From assembly GCF_001665625.1 (NCBI RefSeq), contig NZ_LZSY01000005.1, positions 1 through 64,000 of the forward strand: a DNA stretch of 64,000 bases. Reading direction: 5' to 3'. The notes under the pieces were generated by a model that did no database searches, had not been told where the DNA came from, and saw only the letters and a list, made by a program, of their open reading frames with translations. Below are positions 1 to 7,994 of the stretch, piece after piece. A program made the translations under genes and the position numbers. This DNA is from Mycolicibacterium peregrinum (GTDB taxonomy: Bacteria; Actinomycetota; Actinomycetes; Mycobacteriales; Mycobacteriaceae). Numbering within the stretch: the first letter of the stretch is position 1; every line of letters begins with the position of its first letter.

Positions 1-1415
1 GGCCGTCTGAGCCGGCGCAAATCGTCTGAGAGACAGGAAAACACAACAAGTATGTCCACCCAGGCGCCGTAGCCACCCAGGATGTCGCTGACATCGGTGA
101 AGCCGCGCTGGCGCAGCAGGCTGGCCGCCACCGAAGAGCGGTAGCCGCCGGCGCAGTAGACCACGGTCGGGCGGGTCGGATCCAATTCGCCGGTCCGGTC
201 CGGCAGCTGGCCGACGGGGATGTTGACCGCGCCGGGGATCGTGCCCGCCTCGGTCTCGCCCGGATTGCGCACGTCGACGATCTGCAGGTCGGCCACCGAG
301 CCGGCTCGCTCACCGAACGCGGCGGCGGTCAACCGTGAGGCGACCGTCACATCGTCTTGATGTTCGAACATGGTCCGCTCCGGGTTGTCGAGGTAACCCA
401 GCACCCGGTCGAACCCGATGCGCGCCAGCCGGTTCTTGCCTTCGCGCTCCTCGCCCGGGTCGGTGACCAGCACGATGTCGGCGTCGGGTTTGACCACTGA
501 GCCCGCGAACTCGGCGTAGCGCCCGGCCAGGCCGATGTTGATCGCGTTGCGCAGATGGCCCAGCGCGAAGTCCTCGGGGCTGCGGCCGTCGATCAGCATG
601 GCCCCGTCGGCGACCGCTTCGGTGGCCTGACGGTAGTCCAGGGCCTCCGGGTTCGCCTCCTCGTCCAGCAGGGCGCGGTCCTTGCGGTTGAGGATCGCGT
701 CGTAGACGAAGTAGCCGGGGGCGGGCGGCTGGCCTGCGGTGACCAACTCGATGAAGGACTGCTTGTCCGGTGCACGCAGCGCATAGTTGGTCTGCTTCTG
801 CTCACCCATGGTGGACGACAGTTCGGTGGACAGGTTCTTGCCGCAGGCCGAACCCGCGCCGTGGGCCGGGAAGACCCGGGTGGCATCGGGCAGCGGTAGC
901 AGCTTCTCGTGCAGCGAGTGGTAGAGCTTGTCGGCCAGTTCGTCTCGGGTGTAGCCGATGGAGGCCAGCAGGTCCGGCCGGCCGACATCGCCGATGAACA
1001 GGGTGTCGCCGGTCAGAACGCCGTAGGGCACGGCGTCATCGGCGTGCTCGTAGATCACGATGCTCATCGACTCTGGGGTGTGACCCGGGGTGTGGCGGAA
1101 CTCCAGCACCACCTCGCCCAGTGAAATGTGTTGGCCGTCTTCGACTCCCAGGTGATCGAACTCGGGCTTGGCGACGGACGAGTACACAATCGTCGCGCCG
1201 GTGGCCTCGGCCAGTTCGAGGTGGCCGGACAGGAAGTCGGCGTGGAAGTGGGTCTCGATGACGTGGGTGATCTGCATGCCGAGCTTCTCGGCATCGGTGA
1301 CGTACTCGGACACGTCGCGCTGCGGGTCGACGACGACGGCGCGCCCCGATGACTCGTCGCCGATCAGGTACGACGCATGGGACAGACAGTCCAGGTAGTA
1401 CTGGATGAACTTCAT
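1..1415 (-). CDS. CstB-like persulfide dioxygenase / rhodanese fusion (partial at left edge)
   Basis: The start ATG is at 1413-1415 and the frame stays open to the window edge, giving about 471 residues. The N-terminal half is a metallo-beta-lactamase fold: THFHADFLSGH gives the HxHxD metal site, followed by HTPGHTPES and a GDTLFIGDVGRPD segment typical of persulfide dioxygenases. Two rhodanese modules follow; the last carries the active-site loop VVYCAGGYRSS with the catalytic Cys. This MBL-rhodanese-rhodanese order matches CstB, which oxidises low-molecular-weight persulfides to thiosulfate. The first rhodanese (VADGAMLIDGRSPEDFALGH) appears to lack an active Cys loop, as in CstB. After the motif GGYGAW the last 18 or so codons are AT-rich and unlike the rest, so the native C-terminus may be lost. 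Function by family resemblance; strong for fold, good for CstB type. Confidence 0.85.
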   Translation of the reverse strand, partial: MKFIQYYLDCLSHASYLIGDESSGRAVVVDPQRDVSEYVTDAEKLGMQITHVIETHFHADFLSGHLELAEATGATIVYSSVAKPEFDHLGVEDGQHISLGEVVLEFRHTPGHTPESMSIVIYEHADDAVPYGVLTGDTLFIGDVGRPDLLASIGYTRDELADKLYHSLHEKLLPLPDATRVFPAHGAGSACGKNLSTELSSTMGEQKQTNYALRAPDKQSFIELVTAGQPPAPGYFVYDAILNRKDRALLDEEANPEALDYRQATEAVADGAMLIDGRSPEDFALGHLRNAINIGLAGRYAEFAGSVVKPDADIVLVTDPGEEREGKNRLARIGFDRVLGYLDNPERTMFEHQDDVTVASRLTAAAFGERAGSVADLQIVDVRNPGETEAGTIPGAVNIPVGQLPDRTGELDPTRPTVVYCAGGYRSSVAASLLRQRGFTDVSDILGGYGAWVDILVVFSCLSDDLRRLRR

Positions 1416-1443
1416 TGTTCAACTCCTCGGTGGACGACTTTGT

Positions 1444-1491
1444 ATACCTAGGGGGGTATACCGATACGTCCAAACATACCCCAAGGGGTAT
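1444..1491. promoter_or_regulatory. Twin CstR/CsoR-like palindromic operators
   Basis: Two 16-bp dyads with identical ATACC...GGTAT arms lie upstream of the CstB-like gene: ATACCTAGGGGGGTAT at 1444-1459 and ATACCCCAAGGGGTAT at 1476-1491. Their centres are 32 bp apart, about three helical turns. G/C-tract palindromes with ATAC/GTAT ends are the kind of site bound by CsoR-family repressors, including the persulfide sensor CstR that controls cst genes in Firmicutes. No csoR/cstR gene is visible in the window. The assignment is an inference from the motif and the gene it precedes. Confidence 0.6.
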
Positions 1492-1507
1492 AGGTGTCAA
1501 GCGCATC

Positions 1508-1537
1508 AAAACGCCCCCGGGGCGTTCCCGGGGGCGT
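1508..1537 (-). terminator. Rho-independent-type terminator of the cys/sir operon
   Basis: A 10-bp perfect GC stem (1511-1520 paired with 1528-1537) with a 7-nt loop is followed, reading the minus strand, by a short T run (complement of 1508-1511). It lies 22 bp past the stop of the chelatase gene, the last gene of the minus-strand operon. It also separates that operon from the CstB-like gene. Confidence 0.7.
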
Positions 1538-1559
1538 GATCGGTTGGAAAAGGGTGGGG

Positions 1560-2273
1560 TCAGGCGGCGAAGCCGGCGCTGCGCGCGGCAAGCGCCTCTT
1601 CGTAGCGATCCAGCACCGTGGCTGCCACCAGGCGGTGCGGACCAAGTGGATCGGCCATCGGAATACCTGCGGTACAAGCGAATTCGGCCACCCGATCGGT
1701 GATGCGGCCATGCGCCAGGAACCAGGGAGCGATCACCAGGCGGCGAGCGCCGCGCCGGTGTAGGCGCTCGACGGCCTCGGGCAGGGACGGGGTCTGACCT
1801 GTGGCGAACGCCACCTCGGTGCCGGCCCAGCGGGTGCCTTCGGCCAGCACGCCGGCCAGCGCGGCCGTACGTGCATTGGCGGCGGGATGGGACGAGCCCA
1901 CCCCGACCAGGATCACGCCAAGATCGGCGTCGAACCGGGAAACTCCCACCGCGGTCAGCCGCTCCCGCACCACCTGCAGCAGGCGGGGATCTTCACCGAG
2001 CACATCCGCCTGGATCACCTCGGCGCCGGCGTCGGCGATCAGCTCGGGAATGTCGATTCGCGCGTGATAGGCGCTACCCAACAGCAGCGGCACCACGACG
2101 GCGCCCGGCTCGACATCCGGAAGCACCTCGGTCAGGTTGGGCGCGTTCTGTTCACAGAACGCAACCCGCACATCGGTGTCGGGCAGCAGGCGGCGCAGAT
2201 GCCCGCCGATGGCGTGCGCGTTCGCCGACGAGCGCGGGTCAGCGCTGCCGTGTGCGGTGAGAACGAGCGTCAC
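1560..2273 (-). CDS. Sirohydrochlorin chelatase (CbiX/SirB family)
   Basis: A 237-residue protein starting at GTG 2271-2273 (VTLVLTAHGSADPRSS), 7 bp after the cysH stop; a reading frame continues further upstream but only through cysH. The N-terminal LTAHGS carries the metal-binding His, and a second half-repeat has GVGSSHPAAN, as expected for two-domain CbiX/SirB chelatases. The family inserts Fe2+ (or Co2+) into sirohydrochlorin to make sirohaem, the cofactor of the sulfite reductase encoded two genes upstream. The context (sirA-cysH-chelatase) matches the M. tuberculosis sulfur assimilation operon (Rv2391-Rv2393), which supports iron as the metal. A hairpin terminator follows. Confidence 0.88.
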   Translation of the reverse strand: MTLVLTAHGSADPRSSANAHAIGGHLRRLLPDTDVRVAFCEQNAPNLTEVLPDVEPGAVVVPLLLGSAYHARIDIPELIADAGAEVIQADVLGEDPRLLQVVRERLTAVGVSRFDADLGVILVGVGSSHPAANARTAALAGVLAEGTRWAGTEVAFATGQTPSLPEAVERLHRRGARRLVIAPWFLAHGRITDRVAEFACTAGIPMADPLGPHRLVAATVLDRYEEALAARSAGFAA

Positions 2274-2280
2274 AGGTACC

Positions 2281-3006
2281 TCACGAGGCGTGCAGCCCGC
2301 ACTCCGTCTTGGCCTGGCCGGCCCACCGGCCGCTGCGCGGATCGGCGCCCTCGGCAGGTTTGCTGGTGCACGGGGCGCATCCGATGGACGGATAGCCGTC
2401 GTAGACAAGGGGATTGACGAGGATGTCGTTGGCCTCGATGTAGGCCTGCATCTCCTCGTCGGACCAGGCGGCGATCGGGTTGATCTTCACCAGGCCGAAG
2501 GCGGCGTCCCAGCTGATCAGCGGGGCGTTGGCGCGCGTCGGGGCCTCCACCCGGCGGATGCCGGTCACCCACGCCGTGTAGCCCGCGAGTGCCTTGCCCA
2601 GCGGTTCGACCTTCCGCATGCGGCAGCAGGCCGCGGCGTCACGGGCGAACAGGTCCTTGCCGTGCAGTTCGTCCTGCTGGGCGACCGTGTTCTCCGGGCG
2701 CACGTTCACCACGTTGACGCCGTAGACCTGCTCGACGGCGTCCCGGGTGCCGATGGTCTCGGCGAAGTGATAGCCGGTGTCGAGGAACAGGACGTCGACG
2801 CCGGGGCGGACCTTCGCCGCCATCTCGACCAGTACGGCGTCCTGCATGTTGGAGGCCACGACGTAACCGGATCTACTGGCCGGCCCGCCGGCGCCCCCGA
2901 AGTGCTTGTCCGTCCAGCGCAGGAGCTCCTCGGCACTGGCGTCGCCCAATTCGGCCGTGCCCTGCTCGACCAGCTCGATCAATTCCGCTTCAGTCAATGT
3001 GCTCAT
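2281..3006 (-). CDS. cysH: Adenosine 5'-phosphosulfate reductase
   Basis: 241 residues from ATG 3004-3006 (MSTLTEAELIELVEQ), 8 bp after the sirA stop. It is a PAPS-reductase/ATP-pyrophosphatase fold protein. The iron-sulfur cysteines CC (AACCRMRKVEPL) and CxxC (GCAPCTSK) are present; these mark the APS-using, [4Fe-4S] class. The C-terminal ECGLH motif carries the catalytic Cys. It reduces APS to sulfite and AMP with thioredoxin as donor, in the cytoplasm. The sulfite passes to SirA encoded just upstream. Confidence 0.95.
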   Translation of the reverse strand: MSTLTEAELIELVEQGTAELGDASAEELLRWTDKHFGGAGGPASRSGYVVASNMQDAVLVEMAAKVRPGVDVLFLDTGYHFAETIGTRDAVEQVYGVNVVNVRPENTVAQQDELHGKDLFARDAAACCRMRKVEPLGKALAGYTAWVTGIRRVEAPTRANAPLISWDAAFGLVKINPIAAWSDEEMQAYIEANDILVNPLVYDGYPSIGCAPCTSKPAEGADPRSGRWAGQAKTECGLHAS

Positions 3007-3014
3007 CTCGCGAT

Positions 3015-4703
3015 CTACCTCAAGTCCGCTTCGTCGGCCCGAACGGCCCACTGGGCGAAACGCTCACCGGCGTCACGTTGTTTCACGAAATTGCGGACGA
3101 TCCGCTCGATGTAGTCACCGAGCTCGGTGGCCAGCACCTTGTGCTGTCGCAACTTGCGTCCGAAACCGCTGTCCAGGCCCAGGCTGCCGCCGAGGTGGAC
3201 CTGGAAGCCCTCCTCCGGGCCGTCGCCGTCGTCCACCATCTGGCCCTTGAAGCCGATGTCGGCGACCTGGATCCGGGCGCACGAGTTGGGGCAGCCGTTG
3301 ATGTTCACGGTGACCGGCACGTCGAGCTCGGCGTTGAGGTCGCCCAGCCGTGCCTCCAGCTCGGGCACCAGCGTCTGGGCCCGTCCGCGGGTGTCGGCGA
3401 AGCTGAGCTTGCAGTACTCGATGCCCGTGCAGGCCATCAGGTTCTGCCGCCAGTGCGACGGCTGCGACTGCAGGCCGAGCGCGTCCAGGCCGGCGCGCAG
3501 GGCATCGAGCTTCTCGTCGGGCACGTCGAGGATGATCAGCTTCTGATACGCGGTCAGGCGGGCGCGGTCCGCGCCGGCCTCTTCCATCAGATCGGCGACC
3601 TTGGTCAGGATGGTGCCCGACACGCGTCCGGCGATGGCCGAGACGCCGACGGCGTTCAGGCCGTTGCGAATCTTCTGCACGCCCACGTGGTCCACGGTGT
3701 GCGGCACCTGCTCGGGCGCGGGTCCGTCGTGGAGGGGCCGCTTCAGGTACTCGGTTTCGAGAACTTCGCGAAACTTCTCTACGCCCCAGTCCTTGATCAG
3801 GAACTTCAGCCGAGCCTTCGACCGCAGTCGGCGGTACCCGTAGTCACGGAAGATCCCGACGACTCCGGCCCACACCTCGGCGACCTCGTCCAGTGGCACC
3901 CACACGCCGACGCGTTGCGCCAGCATCGGGTTGGTCGAGAGGCCACCGCCGACCCACAGGTCCAGGCCGGGCCCGTGCTCGGGGTGGTTGACCCCGATGA
4001 ACGACACGTCGTTGATCTCGTGGGCGACGTCCTGCAGACCCGAGACGGCGGTCTTGAACTTGCGGGGCAGGTTGGAGAACTCTGGGCTGCCGATGTAGCG
4101 CTCTTCGATCTCCTTGAGCGCGGGCGTCGGATCCAGCACCTCGACCAGCGAATCGCCGGCCAGCGGCGAGCCCAGCATGCCGCGCGGGCAGTCGCCACAG
4201 GCCTCCATGGTCTGCAGGCCGACCTCGTCGAGCCGGCGCCAGACCTCAGGGATGTCCTCGATGCGCAGCCAGTGGTACTGCAGGTTCTCCCGGTCGGTGA
4301 TGTCGGCGCTGTCGCGGGCGAAGTCCACCGAGATCTGTCCGAGGGTGCGCACGGCCTGGGCCGACAGGGCCTTGCCGTCAGTGCGCACCCGCATCATGAA
4401 GTACTCGGCCTCGAGCAGGTCGGCGTTGTCGTCACCGGTGAAGGTGCCGTCGTAACCTTCGGTGCGCTGGGTGTACAGGCCCATCCACCGGAACCGGCCG
4501 CGCAGGTCGTCCTTGGCGATGCTGGCAAAGCCGTCACGCGAGTAGACGTTGAGGATGCGGTCCCGCACGTTGAGTGCGTCGTCTTCCTGCTTGAACTGCT
4601 CGTTGTGGTTGAGCGGGTCGCGGCTACCGAGCGCCCATTGACCCTCGTCGCGGGGTTTCTTGGCGGGCCGGTCGGCCTTGGCTGGGGCCTCGGGGGTTGT
4701 CAC
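3015..4703 (-). CDS. sirA: Ferredoxin-dependent sulfite reductase SirA
   Basis: 562 residues from GTG 4701-4703. This start is chosen because AAGGAG (complement of 4711-4716) sits 7 nt upstream and the N-terminus then resembles mycobacterial SirA (…RDEGQWALGSRDPLN). Duplicated nitrite/sulfite reductase ferredoxin-like and sirohaem domains are present. Sirohaem-[4Fe-4S] cysteines are seen in MACTGIEYCKL and NGCPNSCAR. The Tyr of GLYTQR and the Cys of EACGDCPRG correspond to the Tyr-Cys crosslink region known in M. tuberculosis SirA. The protein reduces sulfite to sulfide using ferredoxin. First gene of the operon and preceded by the attenuator-like leader at 4704-4930. Confidence 0.95.
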   Translation of the reverse strand: MTTPEAPAKADRPAKKPRDEGQWALGSRDPLNHNEQFKQEDDALNVRDRILNVYSRDGFASIAKDDLRGRFRWMGLYTQRTEGYDGTFTGDDNADLLEAEYFMMRVRTDGKALSAQAVRTLGQISVDFARDSADITDRENLQYHWLRIEDIPEVWRRLDEVGLQTMEACGDCPRGMLGSPLAGDSLVEVLDPTPALKEIEERYIGSPEFSNLPRKFKTAVSGLQDVAHEINDVSFIGVNHPEHGPGLDLWVGGGLSTNPMLAQRVGVWVPLDEVAEVWAGVVGIFRDYGYRRLRSKARLKFLIKDWGVEKFREVLETEYLKRPLHDGPAPEQVPHTVDHVGVQKIRNGLNAVGVSAIAGRVSGTILTKVADLMEEAGADRARLTAYQKLIILDVPDEKLDALRAGLDALGLQSQPSHWRQNLMACTGIEYCKLSFADTRGRAQTLVPELEARLGDLNAELDVPVTVNINGCPNSCARIQVADIGFKGQMVDDGDGPEEGFQVHLGGSLGLDSGFGRKLRQHKVLATELGDYIERIVRNFVKQRDAGERFAQWAVRADEADLR

Positions 4704-4708
4704 TGTTG

Positions 4709-4786
4709 AGCTCCTTCGCAAAGGAGCTGGCACTAGAACGCGCAGATCACCGGTGGCTGTCCGGCGGCGCAGATCCGGTGCCAGCT
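4709..4786 (-). promoter_or_regulatory. Leader with mutually exclusive hairpins sequestering the sirA RBS
   Basis: On the minus-strand transcript, AGCTCCTT and AAGGAGCT form a perfect 8-bp stem with a 4-nt loop (4709-4716 with 4721-4728). The Shine-Dalgarno sequence AAGGAG lies inside it. A competing 9-bp stem pairs 4778-4786 (AGCTGGCAC on the RNA) with 4725-4733 (GTGCCAGCT). It shares bases 4725-4728 with the RBS-sequestering stem, so the two cannot form together. The upstream arm lies about 40 nt after the stop of the polycysteine leader ORF. The layout suits translational attenuation: a ribosome at the Cys codons would influence which stem forms. Base pairing is seen directly; the mechanism is inferred. 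Confidence 0.65.
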
Positions 4787-4825
4787 GAAACTATGGGGCG
4801 GGCGGGGTCCGAAATCAACGCATGA

Positions 4826-4930
4826 TTAAGGCAGACAGCAACAGCTACATACGCGCTTGAAATCGACATGCCGACGAGCCACCAGCGCAATGCGGGTGGT
4901 GCTGTTGTGGGCGGCAGTCACGCCCGACAT
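4826..4930 (-). CDS. Short leader ORF ending in a polycysteine tract
   Basis: From ATG 4928-4930 this encodes 34 residues ending RVCSCCCLP; a GTG at 4880-4882 would give 18 residues with the same end. Four of the last seven residues are Cys (TGT AGC TGT TGC TGT). Leaderless short ORFs with polycysteine ends are known in mycobacteria ahead of cysteine-assimilation operons, where ribosome stalling at low cysteine relieves attenuation. Here it lies 122 nt ahead of sirA, with competing hairpins between. A GACAAT hexamer 9 nt before the ATG could be a -10 element. The start choice is uncertain; the Cys-rich end is not. Confidence 0.7.
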   Translation of the reverse strand: MSGVTAAHNSTTRIALVARRHVDFKRVCSCCCLP

Positions 4931-5023
4931 TCTGCCACGATTGTCGCCACCTGCCCTAACCGGGCCATATTTGCGCTCAGGGTGAGCAAAAGTCCGCGCT
5001 GGACAGTCTGGGAAAATCAAACC

Positions 5024-6226
5024 ATGAGCACCCGTACCGCGCCCGTCGGTCGACCCCGGTTGGAGCGCGCTGGATCATGCTCTTCGCGCGAGCGCTCATC
5101 GGAAGACCGCGCGTTCGGCATCTATATCCACGTGCCGTTCTGCGCCACCCGGTGCGGATATTGCGACTTCAACACCTATACGGCCGCCGAGTTGGGGGGT
5201 GCCAGCCCCGACGGCTGGCTGGCCGCGCTGCGCGTCGAACTGGCCCTGGCTGCCGCCACGGTCGGGGCTGTGCCGGTGCAGACGGTGTTCGTCGGAGGCG
5301 GCACGCCTTCGCTGCTCGGCGGCCCGGGCCTGGCTGCGGTGCTGGGTGCGGTCCGGGACAATTTCGACCTGGCCGCCGACGCCGAGGTGACCACCGAGGC
5401 CAACCCGGAATCCACCTCGCCGGAGATGTTCGCGACGCTGCGCGAGGCCGGCTTTACCCGAATCTCACTCGGCATGCAGTCGGCGGCGCCGCAGGTGCTG
5501 GCCGTCCTGGACCGCACGCACTCCCCGGGGCGCGCGCCCGCGGCGGCGTTGGAAGCCCGGGCGGCTGGGTTCGAGCACGTCAACATCGACCTGATCTACG
5601 GGACACCGGGGGAGACCGACGACGATCTGCGGCGATCGATCGACGTCGCGTTGGGCGCCGGTGTCGACCACGTGTCCGCGTACTCGCTGATCGTCGAGGA
5701 CGGCACCGCCCTGGCACGCCGGGTGCGCCGCGGCGAGATCGCGCGGCCCGACGACGACGTACTCGCTCGGCGCTACGAACTGCTCGACAGCCGCCTTTCG
5801 GCGGCGGGCCTGCACTGGTACGAGGTGTCGAACTGGAGCACTGAGGGCGGGGAGTGCCGGCACAACCTCGGCTACTGGGACGGTGGCGAGTGGTGGGGCG
5901 CCGGGCCGGGAGCCCACGGCTTCCTGGGCGATACCCGGTGGTGGAATGTCAAGCATCCCAATGCCTATGCGCAGGCTCTCGCTGAAAACCGCTTGCCGAT
6001 AGCGGATTTCGAGGAGCTCGACGACCGTGACCGGCATGTGGAGGAAGTGATGTTGCGGGTCCGGGTGCGTGACGGCCTGCCGACGTCGCTGCTCGATGCC
6101 GACGAACTGACTCGGGCCGAAACTCTTTGTGGTGAAGGGCTTCTCCTGTCGCGTCAGGGTGCCCTCGTGCTGACGGACCGTGGCCGGTTGCTCGCGGATG
6201 GAGTCGTCCGCGACCTGCTGGGGTAG
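5024..6226 (+). CDS. hemW: HemW-like radical SAM haem chaperone
   Basis: 400 residues from ATG 5024. The radical SAM cysteines appear as FCATRCGYCDF (CxxxCxxC), followed by VGGGTPSLL and TEANPES, typical of the HemN/HemW group. The extra N-terminal cysteine of true HemN (fourth Cys after CxxC) is absent, which favours HemW, a haem-binding chaperone, over coproporphyrinogen dehydrogenase. The C-terminal HemN_C domain is present (NLGYWDGGEWWGAGPGAH). The first 33 residues before FGIYIHVPFC look unconserved, so a later start is possible. Position beside mbtI matches M. tuberculosis Rv2388c. Confidence 0.88.
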   Translation: MSTRTAPVGRPRLERAGSCSSRERSSEDRAFGIYIHVPFCATRCGYCDFNTYTAAELGGASPDGWLAALRVELALAAATVGAVPVQTVFVGGGTPSLLGGPGLAAVLGAVRDNFDLAADAEVTTEANPESTSPEMFATLREAGFTRISLGMQSAAPQVLAVLDRTHSPGRAPAAALEARAAGFEHVNIDLIYGTPGETDDDLRRSIDVALGAGVDHVSAYSLIVEDGTALARRVRRGEIARPDDDVLARRYELLDSRLSAAGLHWYEVSNWSTEGGECRHNLGYWDGGEWWGAGPGAHGFLGDTRWWNVKHPNAYAQALAENRLPIADFEELDDRDRHVEEVMLRVRVRDGLPTSLLDADELTRAETLCGEGLLLSRQGALVLTDRGRLLADGVVRDLLG

Positions 6227-6302
6227 AGGGCCTCCCTGCCAGGTGTGCTGTGAACAATCTGTGAGCCAACTGTGTTCGGGTGCCTGAAGTCCATGCGAAT
6301 GA

Positions 6303-7754
<1,452 letters not shown>

Positions 7755-7948
7755 CATGTGAGTGAGCTAACACCTGGCCGCGGTCTCGGGCGATGTCGAC
7801 GACGGTAGGCATTCCGGCCCCGCCGAACGGTAAACGTGCACGTCATCGCTACTGGGGAGCCTCCCAGTGGATTCACAGGATTGGTTCGGGGTACGACCCC
7901 TGATTCGTCGGGCGATGTGCCACTATTGTCCGCATGTCGGCACCCTAT

Positions 7949-7967
7949 TTAGGCAAGGCTATCCAGA
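7949..7967 (+). promoter_or_regulatory. IdeR-like box upstream of the 6-MSAS-like PKS
   Basis: TTAGGCAAGGCTATCCAGA matches 13-14 of 19 positions of the IdeR consensus, including TTAGG and AGGCTA, 27 bp before the PKS start. It is the only notable element seen in the 240-bp gap 7755-7994, which holds no convincing gene. It suggests the PKS is iron-regulated with the rest of the locus. Confidence 0.6.
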
Positions 7968-7994
7968 CTTCGACCCAGTCGGAATCCTGCTGAC

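Noticed and set aside
2997-4709. A 570-codon open frame on the plus strand opposite sirA
   Set aside because: It mirrors sirA codons in high-GC DNA, has no family resemblance, and sirA is unmistakable on the other strand.
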